From Taeniopygia guttata (lineage: Eukaryota; Chordata; Aves; Passeriformes; Estrildidae): 64,000 bases of DNA. Of this stretch, positions 54,927 to 64,000 are shown piece after piece. Below the pieces are notes generated by a model. It was not told the DNA's origin. It was given only the letters and a program-made list of their open reading frames with translations, and did no database searches. Positions within the stretch are counted from its first letter, which is position 1; each line of letters begins with the position of its first letter. The stretch lies in contig NC_133050.1 of the NCBI RefSeq assembly GCF_048771995.1, positions 7,364,501 to 7,428,500 of the forward strand. The letters are read 5' to 3'. The position numbers and the translations under genes were made by a program.

Positions 54927-55504
54927 AGCAGAGGTCTGGGGAGTAAAGCTGGTGTTGGAGAGGAGCGGGCTGTCAGCACAGCCTGACCAGGCTCCCGCTC
55001 CTCGGCACAAACAAAAACCTCATCCCGAAAGACTGAGAGGAAACAGCCAAAAAAGCCGATTAATCAGAGTTACAGCAGACATGGAAGGGATCCCAGACCC
55101 TCAGGGACCCGCAGCTGAGCCGGAGCAAAATCCACCCGGGAGCAAAATCCACCCGGGAGCAAAATCCATCCCGGAGGCGTCCGGGCGGGTTTTGGGGTCT
55201 CTCCCGGCCGGGCTGCGCTCAGCACTGGTAGCAGGGGTAGCAGCTGCCGTAGGAGTATCTCTGGAAGTAGCGCGAGGAGTAGGGGGAGCAGTAGCGGGGG
55301 CTGAAGGTCGGGCAGTAGTCGCGGTAGCCACAGAGCCTCCCGTAGTAGCCCTGGTAGCCACAGGGGCTGCCGCAGTCGTAGCTGCGGGAGCTGAAGACGG
55401 TCCCGTAGCTGCAGGGGGAGTAGCAGGAATCCTCACACTGCCGCTGGTAGCAGAAAGTCATCTTGGGGCTGGAGGGAGCCGAGGAAGGGCTGCAAGGCAG
55501 GAAA
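54927..55504. repeat. Left arm of an inverted repeat holding an EDMTF exon
   Basis: In reverse this matches 58778-59338: identical across the coding part and nearly identical from the end of the intron to about 290 bases past the stop. It has one extra 18-bp unit (GCAAAATCCACCCGGGAG) near 55124-55159. Confidence 0.88.
55219..55461 (-). CDS. EDMTF: EDMTF-type Cys/Tyr-rich EDC protein, copy 1
   Basis: This encodes 80 residues. MTFCYQRQCEDSCYSPCSYG is the family head, followed by SYDCGSPCGYQGYYGRLCGY and a Tyr/Ser/Arg-rich tail ending CYPCYQC. It is a small Cys/Tyr protein probably used in hard cornification. The acceptor TTGCAG at 55490-55492 and the 27-base leader match copy 2. A minus-strand ATTAAA lies at 54848-54853. 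TATA and exon 1 are at 56363-56426, with an intron of about 870 bp containing a CR1 piece. The coding DNA is the same, base for base as far as I can read, as that of 58823-59065, while introns and promoters differ. This points to recent gene conversion or duplication of only the second exon and its tail. Confidence 0.9.
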   Translation of the reverse strand: MTFCYQRQCEDSCYSPCSYGTVFSSRSYDCGSPCGYQGYYGRLCGYRDYCPTFSPRYCSPYSSRYFQRYSYGSCYPCYQC

Positions 55505-55514
55505 AGGGGAATGG

Positions 55515-55870
55515 GAGAACTGGGGAACGGTTCGGGTTGGAAGGATTAAAGCTCATCCCGTTCCACCCCTGCCACGGGCAGCCACACCTTCCTCCAGCCC
55601 AGGGGGCTCCCGGCTGGCCTCGCCGCTTCCAGGGATGCGGAATCCCTGGAATATCCCGAATTTCGGGCCTCCCGCCCTCCCAGGGCAGCTGCTCCCTGCA
55701 GTTTCGAAGGCGAGCTCGGAGATGGATCGAGCAGGACTTTGCTGCTTCTGGGGAGCCCCATGGGAGGATGGAGAAGAGGGAGAGGAGGGAAGTATGAACC
55801 CAAGGGAACCTCTCCATCCACGGCCACCCTCTGCGGGAAGAGCCTTGCCCTGATGTCCCACCTCAACCTC
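55515..55870 (-). mobile_element. CR1 LINE 3' fragment in intron
   Basis: Reversed tail: 'aacggttcgggttggaaggattaaagctcatcccgttccacccctgcc', then the reversed end of the coding part. Confidence 0.85.
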
Positions 55871-56014
55871 CCTGGCACAGCTAATTAACAATAAATTAGC
55901 AATAAATCCCGAAGTAATCCATAATATCCTCAAAGAAAGTATTTCTCATAGGCCATGTCTAGATAAGCCAAATTTCTACGTTTGGTAGCATACTAAACGT
56001 AAAAATTTAAAATT

Positions 56015-56215
56015 AATAATATATCTATATATAAGCCCATATTACAAAATGGGGTATTAACCCATATATATATATATAATTTCATGGCATGCAGTCGAGG
56101 TATTTGTTAAAAACGGGATATTAACCTACATTATATCTATATCTATATCTATCTATCTATCTGTCTATATATAAATTATATATAAAATATAAAATTATAT
56201 ATATATAATACGGGT
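56015..56215. repeat. AT-rich microsatellite cluster in intron
   Basis: (TA)n, (ATATCT)n and (TATC)n runs lie within the intron of EDMTF copy 1. Confidence 0.9.
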
Positions 56216-56356
56216 TAATGTCCCATTAAAAAAAAATACCCCGAACTGCATGGCCACGAAATCACTTCTAAACCCCAATTTCAAAGTTCTACCTCCATCC
56301 CTACCCCGCCAGGGCAAAACCCAGCAGCAACCCAGCCGCAAAGCCCCTCGAGCCCG

Positions 56357-56426
56357 ACTTACCACGCTGGAGCAAGGCCGAGGCTGGAGGAGCGAATGCA
56401 GAGCTTGGATTTGGTTCCCTTTTATA
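56357..56426 (-). promoter_or_regulatory. TATA box and exon 1 of EDMTF copy 1
   Basis: TATAAAAG on the minus strand lies at 56419-56426. The exon runs from about 56394 to 56363 and ends in the donor CGTG/GTAAGT. Confidence 0.72.
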
Positions 56427-58230
56427 CATTTATCTGCCCCAGCCTGCGATGCTTTCAAGTGCTTCTCATCGCATCCCAAACTCGCCCCGCACGTCATCCC
56501 AGCAGCGGCTGGGGTTGTTTTCCTGCTCCGGGATCCTTACTCAGCTCCCGGCTGCCACAAGGATGACTTCGCGCCGCTCTCGCCTTTCATCTCCAGACTT
56601 CCCGGCTCAATTACAAACGGGAGCCAGGGTGGCGAAATCTGGACTTGTAGCAGGAAAAGGAAGGAAGGATATTGAGAGCTGAATTAATGGATGCTCGCAA
56701 TCCTAATTTGGGATGAATGGACAAATGTCAATATGTGAAACCTGCAATGACTCTGGAGAAAGAATTCCAATTATTTTTCAAAATTAAAATCCCCGGAAAT
56801 CATTTAGTGTTTGGGTCTATTTCAAAATCGCATTTTTAGGCCAGAATATTTATATTATTTTCATTTATATTTTTAAAAAATATTATGAAGTAATTCGACC
56901 CTACTTCGACAAACTCCGAAGTTGTAGAAAGAAATGGGGATCCTTTTCCTTGCAAGACTGGAAATACATTTGAATAAAACCAGACATCAACGACTTAAAT
57001 GAACCTTAGAGCAGATAGAAACCCCCATCAAATCTAAATTATTTCAGGCAGAAATAACTATATTTGAAATCTCCAGGTTTATTTTATGGTATTTGAAATC
57101 TCCAGGCGTGTTTTATGAAATCCGCTTGCGAACTGAATTTCCTGCACAGCCAGCCCAAAGCAAGGCGGTTTTCTCTGGCTCCAAAAATATCTGCTCGGTG
57201 CTTGTTTTCCCTTGGATCAGAAAACGATTCGCTCGGGGGTTCCTGACAAGGACAAAGATTAAAAAAAACAGGGATTTATCTCTATAACGACCTCAGTTTT
57301 CCCGAGAAACCCCCCAAATTCCAAATACAATTTAATGTAATTTCTTCTTCATATTGTTGAGGTGTTTAATTCGCCCTAATGAAGGTGAATAATGCTGGGG
57401 TGACCTTCACCTCCAAACCCTGTTTTGCTGTTTACTCCCATCCCAAGGGAGGATAATGACAGGCAGCACGTCAGGAGTTCTGGGCCTTTCTCTAAATTTG
57501 GAATATCAAAGCTTTCATTAAGACTTATTAAATATTTTCGGGCACAAAGAGATTTATTATTTCAATATTAACAGCACTTTGCTACGCCCCGCTGTTATGT
57601 AACACCTGCTCCAAAAACGTGGATTGGGGTGTCCTGTTTCCTGGCTTTATTAAAATTGTAATTTATAGCTTCGGAATTTGGTCTCGGGGAGATTTTTTTC
57701 CCCCTCTAAAAATACCGCCTGGACGTGCCATTTCAATGCTTGCAGGCCAATTTTCTGGCTGAATCAATATTGTCCGGCTGAATCAATAACATCCCCAGGC
57801 ACGGCAGCTCCAAATCAAAGAGCCGCTCCTTCCCCCTTGGAAATCACAGGAAATGTTGTCAGGGATGCTCCACGTGTCATTAGAAGTGATGAAATTCATG
57901 AAAAACACAGGCTGTGCGTTCCTTCCACGATTATTCCAGGGGGAAAAAAGCACAACCAAGCACATTCAGCCTCCAGAGCTGCCGCGTTCGGAATTCCGCG
58001 GGGCTTTGCTGATCCCGAGGAGTCGCCGCTGTCCCCAAAAGCGCAAATTCAGCGCGATGATGGCGAGGCTTAATTGCGCTGAGTCGTTTTGGGATGAAAG
58101 GGCCGTGGCGGGCGGAGCCTCCCAGTGACGGTGCTGGACCCTGGGGAGCATCGGGGTATCGATGAGGGGAGGAACAGGGGCCGGGAATTGGGGCTGAGCC
58201 GGGAGCGGGTGGGGTGCGCGGGGCGGGAGC
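56427..58230. other. Spacer between divergent EDMTF promoters
   Basis: About 1.8 kb, AT-rich in the middle, with no gene. At 57398-57412 the minus strand reads AGGTGAAGGTCACCC, identical to the end of EDMTF module 1 at 45671-45685 and placed about 970 bp upstream of the copy-1 TATA box. Confidence 0.4.
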
Positions 58231-58238
58231 GGCAGCTC

Positions 58239-58306
58239 CATAAAAGCCCCGCATCCCTGCGGAGAAACCATTCCCTGCTCCGGCCTTCTCCTCCTTGCAG
58301 CCCAGG
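58239..58306 (+). promoter_or_regulatory. TATA-like box and exon 1 of EDMTF copy 2
   Basis: CATAAAAG at 58239-58246 takes the place of TATAAAAG. The exon runs from about 58270 to 58306 and ends in the donor CAGG/GTAAGT. The surroundings are unusually GC-rich. Confidence 0.65.
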
Positions 58307-58358
58307 GTAAGTGGCAGCAGATTTGGGAAATCCCAGTGGTGTTCCCCCTCCTTTTTAT

Positions 58359-58360
<2 letters not shown>

Positions 58361-58391
<31 letters not shown>
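58361..58391. repeat. Poly(T) tract in intron
   Basis: 31 T in a row, early in the intron of EDMTF copy 2. Confidence 0.95.
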
Positions 58392-58777
58392 CTTTCTAAT
58401 CTACAAATGTTGCAGCCAAGAATTGAGGTTGTGACTTAGGGGTTATCCCCGTGCAAAACAATCTTTCCTCCCTGGATTTTGAATGTCTGAGTGCTTGAAA
58501 CAGCCTCAGTCCTGCACGGATCTCCTTTTCCCTTCACGTCTTTGTCCCAGCGCAGCTCTGAGGGTTTTCCAGCCCTGCTTTGCCTCAGGGACGCGATTCA
58601 CAGCCCCATTTTCAGCGGCGCTGTGCGGGAAGGCTCAGGATGGAGGATTGGGGGGAAGAAGTGGCCCTGAATTCGGGATGGAGCGATGGATGAGGGCATC
58701 GGGCAGTGGCTTGATGCCTCTCCCTTCCCTGCAGAGCATATTCGGGGTTTACTCACTGTCGGGACTAACCTCATGGG

Positions 58778-59338
58778 CTTTTCCTGCCTTGCAGCCCTTC
58801 CTCGGCTCCCTCCAGCCCCAAGATGACTTTCTGCTACCAGCGGCAGTGTGAGGATTCCTGCTACTCCCCCTGCAGCTACGGGACCGTCTTCAGCTCCCGC
58901 AGCTACGACTGCGGCAGCCCCTGTGGCTACCAGGGCTACTACGGGAGGCTCTGTGGCTACCGCGACTACTGCCCGACCTTCAGCCCCCGCTACTGCTCCC
59001 CCTACTCCTCGCGCTACTTCCAGAGATACTCCTACGGCAGCTGCTACCCCTGCTACCAGTGCTGAGCGCAGCGCGGCCGGGAGAGACCCCAAAACCCGCC
59101 CGGACGCCTCCGGGATGGATTTTGCTCCCGGGTGGATTTTGCTCCGGCTCAGCTGCGAGTCCCTGAGGCTTTGAGATCCCTTCCATGTCTGCTGTAACTC
59201 TGATTAATTGGCTTTTTTTGGCTATTTCTTCTCAGTCTTTCGGGATGAGGTTTTTGTTTGTGCCGAGGAGCGGGAGCCTCGTCTGGCTGTGCTGACAGCT
59301 CCGCTCCTCTCCACACCAGCTTTACTCCCCAAACCTCC
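58778..59338. repeat. Right arm of the inverted repeat
   Basis: Counterpart of 54927-55504; see there. Beyond about 59338 the two flanks no longer match, and the copies use different poly(A) signals. Confidence 0.88.
58823..59065 (+). CDS. EDMTF: EDMTF-type Cys/Tyr-rich EDC protein, copy 2
   Basis: This encodes the same 80 residues as 55219-55461, with the MTF head, CGSPCGYQGYY centre and CYPCYQC end. The acceptor TTGCAG lies at 58789-58794 and the leader is 28 bases. ATTAAA lies at 59700-59705, giving a 640-base 3' untranslated region, longer than that of copy 1. The promoter has CATAAAAG and a GC-rich setting, so although the protein is the same, its expression may differ. The intron is about 0.49 kb. 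Confidence 0.9.
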   Translation: MTFCYQRQCEDSCYSPCSYGTVFSSRSYDCGSPCGYQGYYGRLCGYRDYCPTFSPRYCSPYSSRYFQRYSYGSCYPCYQC

Positions 59339-59705
59339 AAAACGCTTCCCCCCCACCCCCTTTTTTCCCTCTGCTGTGTCTCTCAGCCCTCCCTGGGTTT
59401 GGTGGTGTAAAGGAAACTTGGGTTTAATATTTATTTTATAGCTCCTTCCCATCTCCGTTTAGTGAAACCTGGAGCGTGCCTGACCTAGGGATGAATTTTT
59501 GACTTAACTGCCTTTGAAACTGTGCCAAAAAAAACCCAAAATCATCCAATCCACTCCGTTTCGTTGTGCTGGAAACAAGTGGAAAAGTCTGAAAACAGAA
59601 AAGTTGTACCAATGAAACCGGGGGATTTCCTGCACATAAATCCCTGAATTCTTTCTGCTCTCTGTGCTATTTTAGATTGTGATTGTGAGCTTTACTCCTA
59701 TTAAA

Positions 59706-60369
59706 AACGTTGTAGCATCATGAAATGGCCCTGGATTGCTTTTTTTTCTGGTTTTCTGCTTTTCCCGGACACAGATTTTTGTCAGCAGCTCGATGTTTTA
59801 CGGGGTCACACAGCTGGACCCGCGCACGCATTGTGCAGACCAATAGCGATACAGTAGAACCTCAGAAAATGAGTTCCAAATCCCGAATTTCCTAGGAAAT
59901 ATTTGGAAATACTCCTTTAAATTTGTTTTCGCGTCCCAGCGGGTGTGCAGGCATTAGACACAACAGCAGTTGTAAATGACTGAGGCATGGACCAGCTGGT
60001 AATTAATTAAATTTTGGGGGATAACACCAGAAATTGAGGGGAAATCCCCCTTTTCTGCCGTGCTTTTGTGCTGGCCCTGCCTGTGATTTTCCCATCTTTC
60101 CGGATGGAGAGACCCGATCTGTTACAAAACAGAAAAATTCAATTTTCAGAGCGGAAAATGTCACTTTCTAGGGCAAAAAATGTCACTTTCCCTCCGCTCC
60201 AGGCTCTGTTGGAATGACAGTGGAAGTGTGAAGTTCCCAGATTTTCCACCGCGTCCTGGGGAGGAGGAGCGGCTCAAATTATTCATCACCGAGGTGTCTC
60301 AGAGTCTGGGCACAAAAGAGCTTGGAAAGCTCAATTAAACCCTCGAACCGTCATTGTGAGCGTAATTGC
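59706..60369. other. Unassigned spacer
   Basis: Nothing is recognised. Confidence 0.3.
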
Positions 60370-60480
60370 CGCCCTTTGAACAGGCAGAGGCAATCCCGGC
60401 ATCCCTGGATCCCAAAATTTGGGGTGGGGAGGGACCTCTGGAGACCTCTGCGGGCACAGTCCTGCCAAGGGAACAGAGCT
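60370..60480 (-). mobile_element. CR1 LINE 3' fragment
   Basis: Reversed tail: 'ggatcccaaaatttggggtggggagggacctctggagacctc'. Confidence 0.65.
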
Positions 60481-60879
60481 TGAGTGGAAGGTTTGAAAGG
60501 TATAAAATAAATTCTGACTAAAGCAAACATCGAACTGCCTCAACTCGTACCTTTGGAGTGACTCTTTTTCAATAATGAAGCAGCTGAGAAGAGAATTGTG
60601 CTTTAAATAGATTAATAACAGCTTATAAATACATAAAACAGTTACAGGCGTCTGAGAGGTGCTTTGAACTGCCAAAATAATCGACTGTGGGGAAAAGTGA
60701 AGACATTGTAACTTTTTGCTGAAGGAACACAAAGGAATAAATAAATTAATTGATACTTTTCCCTTCAAGCCTGTCCCTTGGAATAGGGATAACTCATTTT
60801 CATCCTTTGTGTGCTCTCAAAAAACACAGACCCTGTTCATTAACCTGCCTTTGGTGGATGATAAATACCGGGCCTTGAG

Positions 60880-61060
60880 CTTCATCTGGGGAAGAATTTC
60901 TTACTGGGAAGGGTGGTCAGGACTGGAAGGGGCTGCCCAGGGAGGTTTGGAGTCCCCACCCCTGGAATTGCTCAAGTTAAAATGGCACTCGGAGCCCTGG
61001 GATGGGTGATCAGTCAAAAACTGGATTAACTCGGAGGTTTTTAAAACCTGAATGATTCTG
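60880..61060 (+). mobile_element. CR1 LINE 3' fragment
   Basis: 'gaagaatttcttactgggaagggtggtcagg', then 'ctgcccagggaggtttggagtcccc', then 'gaatgattctgggatcc'. Confidence 0.88.
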
Positions 61061-61345
61061 GGATCCCGTGGAGATATCCCAGCTCAACACGGACCATCAG
61101 AGGAGCAAACCCATAAAAACCAAGCAAAATCCAAGCGATTTCAGCAATGCAGATTCTTTATTGTGGATGAAAAAGGCTACAGGCGGTGTCAGCGAGAGAC
61201 AAACCAGCAGCAAGGTGTTGGAAACACGAAAATCCCAAGGCAGCAGCGAGGCCCAGCCCAGGCCTGCAGGGCAGAGGCTGCCCCTGCCCAGGGCGAGTTG
61301 GGGGCGTGGAGCTGGGCAGAGCAGGGCAGAGCCTCAGCCCGGGCT

Positions 61346-61711
61346 TTAGCAGGGCCCACAGGAGCCCCCCAGGGACCTGGAACCGCGGCCACAGATCCCA
61401 GAGCCCCCGAAACCCCCAAAGCCGCCGTAACCCCCAAAGCCCCCATAGCCCCCGAGGGCCCCGGAGCCGCCACGGCTCCCAAAGGCGCCGCCGAAGCCGC
61501 CTCCGACGTAGGGAGCTCCGGCCGAGCCCACGAGGCTCTGCTGCGGGAAGGAGCTGAGGATGGGCCCGGGGAAGGTGACCACCGAGGCCGGGGGCTGGAT
61601 GACCACCGTGGAGTCGGGGCACTGCCGCACGCAGGGCTCGTTGGTGGCATCAGCCAGAGGGGCCGGGGTGGCCACCCCGCAGCTGGGGACGCACAGGCTG
61701 GAGCAGGACAT
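61346..61711 (-). CDS. Claw-type corneous beta-protein (beta-keratin)
   Basis: This encodes 121 residues: [18 protein letters not shown] head, [20 protein letters not shown] with [16 protein letters not shown] as the beta-sheet core (residues 23-60), then [22 protein letters not shown] repeats and a SCGPC end. It is shorter in the glycine part than typical chicken claw proteins, and the usual DSCNEPC has become DATNEPC. It forms the filament and matrix of claw, beak or scale corneocytes by family. The acceptor TTGCAG is at 61733-61735 and the start follows a 20-base leader. A minus-strand AATAAA is at 61157-61162. TATA and exon 1 lie at 62124-62195. It is the head-to-head partner of 63534-63869. 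Confidence 0.92.
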   Translation of the reverse strand: MSCSSLCVPSCGVATPAPLADATNEPCVRQCPDSTVVIQPPASVVTFPGPILSSFPQQSLVGSAGAPYVGGGFGGAFGSRGGSGALGGYGGFGGYGGFGGFGGSGICGRGSRSLGGSCGPC

Positions 61712-62117
61712 CCTTTGGTTCGGCTGGCAGAGCTGCAAGACAAGGCACAGCCACGGGTCACGCCAAGGACTCTCCCAAAGCCCCGCTGCTCTCGCCCACC
61801 CGCACCCCGTGGCCTGGGACTCGCTCGGGATCACCCCAGGCCTTCCCAGCGAAGCCCTGGCACGGCTGGCACGGCTCCTGCAATGCCCGGCTGCCCTCAC
61901 CACCCCCGGCTCTTGCCTGCCTGTGGCAATGAAGGAAAACTCCCTCACCCAAGCGCCAGGCTCCCGAGGCCTGGAGCCCGCGGGTGGAACCCCGAGCCCC
62001 CCAAGCCTGCCCTGGCACAGCCGCGGCAGCGCGGGCACAGAGACCCCTCGGGAAATGCTCGGCAAAGGTTCCCTGGGCAAGGCGAGAGGAGCACGGGAGG
62101 ACGCAGGGAAGGCTCGG

Positions 62118-62195
62118 ACTCACCACAGCGATCAATGAGCAGAGTCAAGTGGGGAGAGCTGGATGGAGCCCTGTGGAGCCCTCGGACCTTTTATA
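62118..62195 (-). promoter_or_regulatory. TATA box and exon 1 of the minus-strand claw-type gene
   Basis: TATAAAAG on the minus strand lies at 62188-62195. The exon runs from about 62163 to 62124 and ends in the donor TGTG/GTGAGT. The sequence just upstream (GCCCCAGGCACTCCGGGGTG) closely matches that of the partner gene. Confidence 0.75.
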
Positions 62196-62316
62196 CACCC
62201 CGGAGTGCCTGGGGCACCATCCAGGGGGTGGGGGCAAACACGAATAATTAGGAATTCAAGCGGAGAAGTAAAATGACACAGCTAATGATGGGGGGTAGTT
62301 CTTTGTCATCCCGTTT

Positions 62317-62475
62317 TTGCAGATATTGGTGTTAAAACGTGTCCAGACCGATGAGAGGAGCGGTCATGGCTCATCATTACATGACAGCCAGGGTGCTACT
62401 GGAGCTCAGCTCACAGACCCAATAAACCCTGCTCTGTCCCTAATCCCTCATCTTGCTGACAAAGAATCCCAAGCC
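62317..62475. repeat. Left arm of inverted upstream repeat
   Basis: It matches 63080-63235 in reverse: GGAGCTCAGC, CCAATAAACCCTGC and TGTCCCTAATCCCTCA are shared. Confidence 0.75.
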
Positions 62476-63079
62476 TCATTTGGGACATGGCTGTGCCCAG
62501 CCCCGCCAGTCTGAGCACTGGCCCGGCCAAGCCCGTGAGCCAGCCGTGCCCAGCTGGGCCTGTCCTGGGCCAGGGCCAGGGCCAGCCTGGCTCTGGGGGG
62601 CTCGGCCAACAGCCCCTGGGCAGCGCTCATGGGCAGACACGGGGCGGCAGGAGCCGCAGGGACCCGGCCCCACCGCTGCCCTTCGGCCCCTGCCGTGCTG
62701 TCCCCTCTGTCACAGCTCTCCCGGACTCTGTCCCGCCGCTCTCATCCTTCCCTGGGGGTCTGGGGGCTGCCCACCATGGGCTCTGCCCCCTCTGCTCTTT
62801 GTGGGACCATCAGGGGAAACTGGGACGTGGAAACCCCAATGTCCTGCAGAACCTCAGAGTGGCAATTCACAGACGTGTCCGGGGACCTCAAAACCTCACA
62901 ATGAACATTTTTGCTGGCACTGGCTGTGGGTGGGATTAGGGAGTCACCCCAAGAGTGGCTTCTCCTTTTCCCAAGCTGCCGCTGCCTCTGTTTACCAGCC
63001 CGTAAAAGGGATGTAATGACAGGGGTGAGGGCTGGGGCAGTGCTTCCAAGCTGCTGCAAGATGCCGGGAATTGTTCTCT
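62476..63079. other. Centre of the divergent beta-protein pair
   Basis: GC-rich spacer between the two inverted arms; no gene is recognised. Confidence 0.35.
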
Positions 63080-63235
63080 GTAAGCAAAGTGAGGGATTAG
63101 GGACAGAAGCAGGGTTTATTGGGGCTGTGGGCTGAGCTCCAGCAGCACCGTGCCTGTCACGTAATGATGGGCCACGGCCGTCCCTGCAAGCGCTTCTCTC
63201 TTGTCCACTCATGTTCACACCAATGTCCACAATGG
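63080..63235. repeat. Right arm of inverted upstream repeat
   Basis: Counterpart of 62317-62475, about 75-80% alike by eye. Confidence 0.75.
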
Positions 63236-63356
63236 GGGGATGACAGAATTTGTCCGCGTCCCCTCAATTTATGAAGTTTCTCAGCGTGAATTGGTAATTA
63301 CTGGAGGGGGGGTCTGCCCGCACCCCCTTTCCTGAAGCCCCAGGCTCTCTGGGGTG

Positions 63357-63424
63357 TATAAAAGGCCTGAGCTCCTTGCACAGCTCCATCCACACTCCTG
63401 CACTTGACTCCTCTCATCACCCAG
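63357..63424 (+). promoter_or_regulatory. TATA box and exon 1 of the plus-strand claw-type gene
   Basis: TATAAAAG lies at 63357-63364. The exon runs from about 63387 to 63424 and ends in the donor CCCAG/GTAAGT. The intron would be only 88 bp, to the acceptor at 63512. Confidence 0.75.
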
Positions 63425-63533
63425 GTAAGTGCAGCTCTCCGAAGGCTCTTGGGGCTCTCTCTCAGCACAACTCCTCCCTCACACCTTTGCCTCTTTCCCG
63501 GGTGTTTTCCAGAAGCCTTTACCAGTCTCCAGG

Positions 63534-63869
63534 ATGTCCTGCGGTATCCCCAGCTGCGGCGTGGCCACCCCGGCCCCTCTGGCTGGCGCCACCAACGAGC
63601 CCTGCGTGCGGCAGTGCCCCGACTCCACGGTGGTCATCCAGCCCCCGGCCTCGGTGGTCACCTTCCCCGGGCCCATCCTCAGCTCCTTCCCGCAGCAGAG
63701 CCTCGTGGGCTCGGCCGGAGCTCCCTACGTCGGAGGCGGCTTCGGCGGCTCCTTCGGACGCCGTGGGGGCTCCGGCGGCTCCGGGGGCTTTGGGGGATTG
63801 GGAGGTTTTGGAGGATTCGGAGGTTTTGGGGGCAGCTGCGGCGGCTCCAGAGGCTGCGGGCCCTGCTAG
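63534..63869 (+). CDS. Claw-type corneous beta-protein (beta-keratin)
   Basis: This encodes 111 residues: [20 protein letters not shown] head, [20 protein letters not shown] with [16 protein letters not shown] core, then [11 protein letters not shown] and a GGFGG-rich tail with no tyrosine after residue 65, ending GCGPC. The core and the first part of the glycine region are the same as in 61346-61711 except for a few residues; the tail is shorter and Arg-containing. The acceptor TTTTCCAG ends at 63512, giving an unusually short intron. The 3' untranslated region reaches the window edge and no poly(A) signal is seen before 64000. Confidence 0.92.
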   Translation: MSCGIPSCGVATPAPLAGATNEPCVRQCPDSTVVIQPPASVVTFPGPILSSFPQQSLVGSAGAPYVGGGFGGSFGRRGGSGGSGGFGGLGGFGGFGGFGGSCGGSRGCGPC

Positions 63870-64000
63870 GCCCCAGCCCGAGCCCTGCCCCAGAGCCGGG
63901 AGAGCTCCAGGAGCGCCCCCGGCCCATCCCCGCTCGCCAAGGCCCGGCTGAAGGACAGACCGACAGACGTGCCCCGGCCGCGCCCCGCCGCCTTCCTGCC

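Noticed and set aside
55101-55436. Ala/Thr-rich and Gly/Ala/Val-rich frames over both EDMTF copies
   Set aside because: Alternative frames of the identical EDMTF exon; both copies have them because the DNA is identical.
61052-62251. 399-residue plus-strand open frame over the claw-type gene
   Set aside because: Antisense to the beta-protein exon and its GC-rich intron; no family match.

Overview
The window is a stretch of bird nuclear DNA from the epidermal differentiation complex (EDC), the gene cluster for skin, scale, claw and feather cornification proteins. Three things support this. Single-exon coding regions for low-complexity Gly/Ser/Cys/Gln/Tyr-rich proteins each sit behind a TATA box, a short non-coding first exon and one intron. 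Corneous beta-proteins (beta-keratins) carry the [18 protein letters not shown] and [19 protein letters not shown] core. The spacers are littered with 3' pieces of CR1 LINEs, as is usual in birds. I cannot name the species.

Layout. The left edge (1-530) holds a promoter and first exon, minus strand, of a gene whose coding part must lie outside the window. From 4.3 to 25.3 kb five minus-strand genes form one family: a small Q-rich, CHG-motif protein (4516-4800), a Gly/Ser/Tyr-rich loricrin-like protein with a disturbed start (9836-10435), and three large avian loricrins (13698-15389, 18677-20074, 22607-24085). All five end in a tryptophan-proline-(P/C)...K tail, and they share a promoter module. 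From 25.4 to 33.2 kb I see only CR1 pieces, minisatellites and two AT-rich islands. Then come a Cys/Tyr protein of EDYM type (33788-34234, minus), a divergent beta-protein (39064-39450, plus), an unassigned 89-residue Cys-pair protein (43861-44130, minus), a Gly/Tyr-rich EDMTF protein (47386-47739, plus), an 80-residue protein that is 29% cysteine and resembles EDCRP (49900-50142, minus), two EDMTF genes with identical coding sequence facing away from an inverted axis (55219-55461 minus, 58823-59065 plus), and two head-to-head claw-type beta-proteins (61346-61711 minus, 63534-63869 plus).

The genes presumably work together as late cornification products. Loricrins and Q/K-tailed proteins would be cross-linked by transglutaminase and disulfides. 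EDMTF, EDCRP and beta-proteins would fill scale, claw or feather corneocytes. These roles come from knowledge of the families. The sequence itself shows composition, motifs, splice sites and promoters. The most notable observations are the base-identical inverted EDMTF pair, a shared forkhead-like site about 40-57 bp upstream of the loricrin-cluster TATA boxes, a loricrin-like gene that seems to have lost its family start codon, and EDMTF-type upstream modules with no gene attached.
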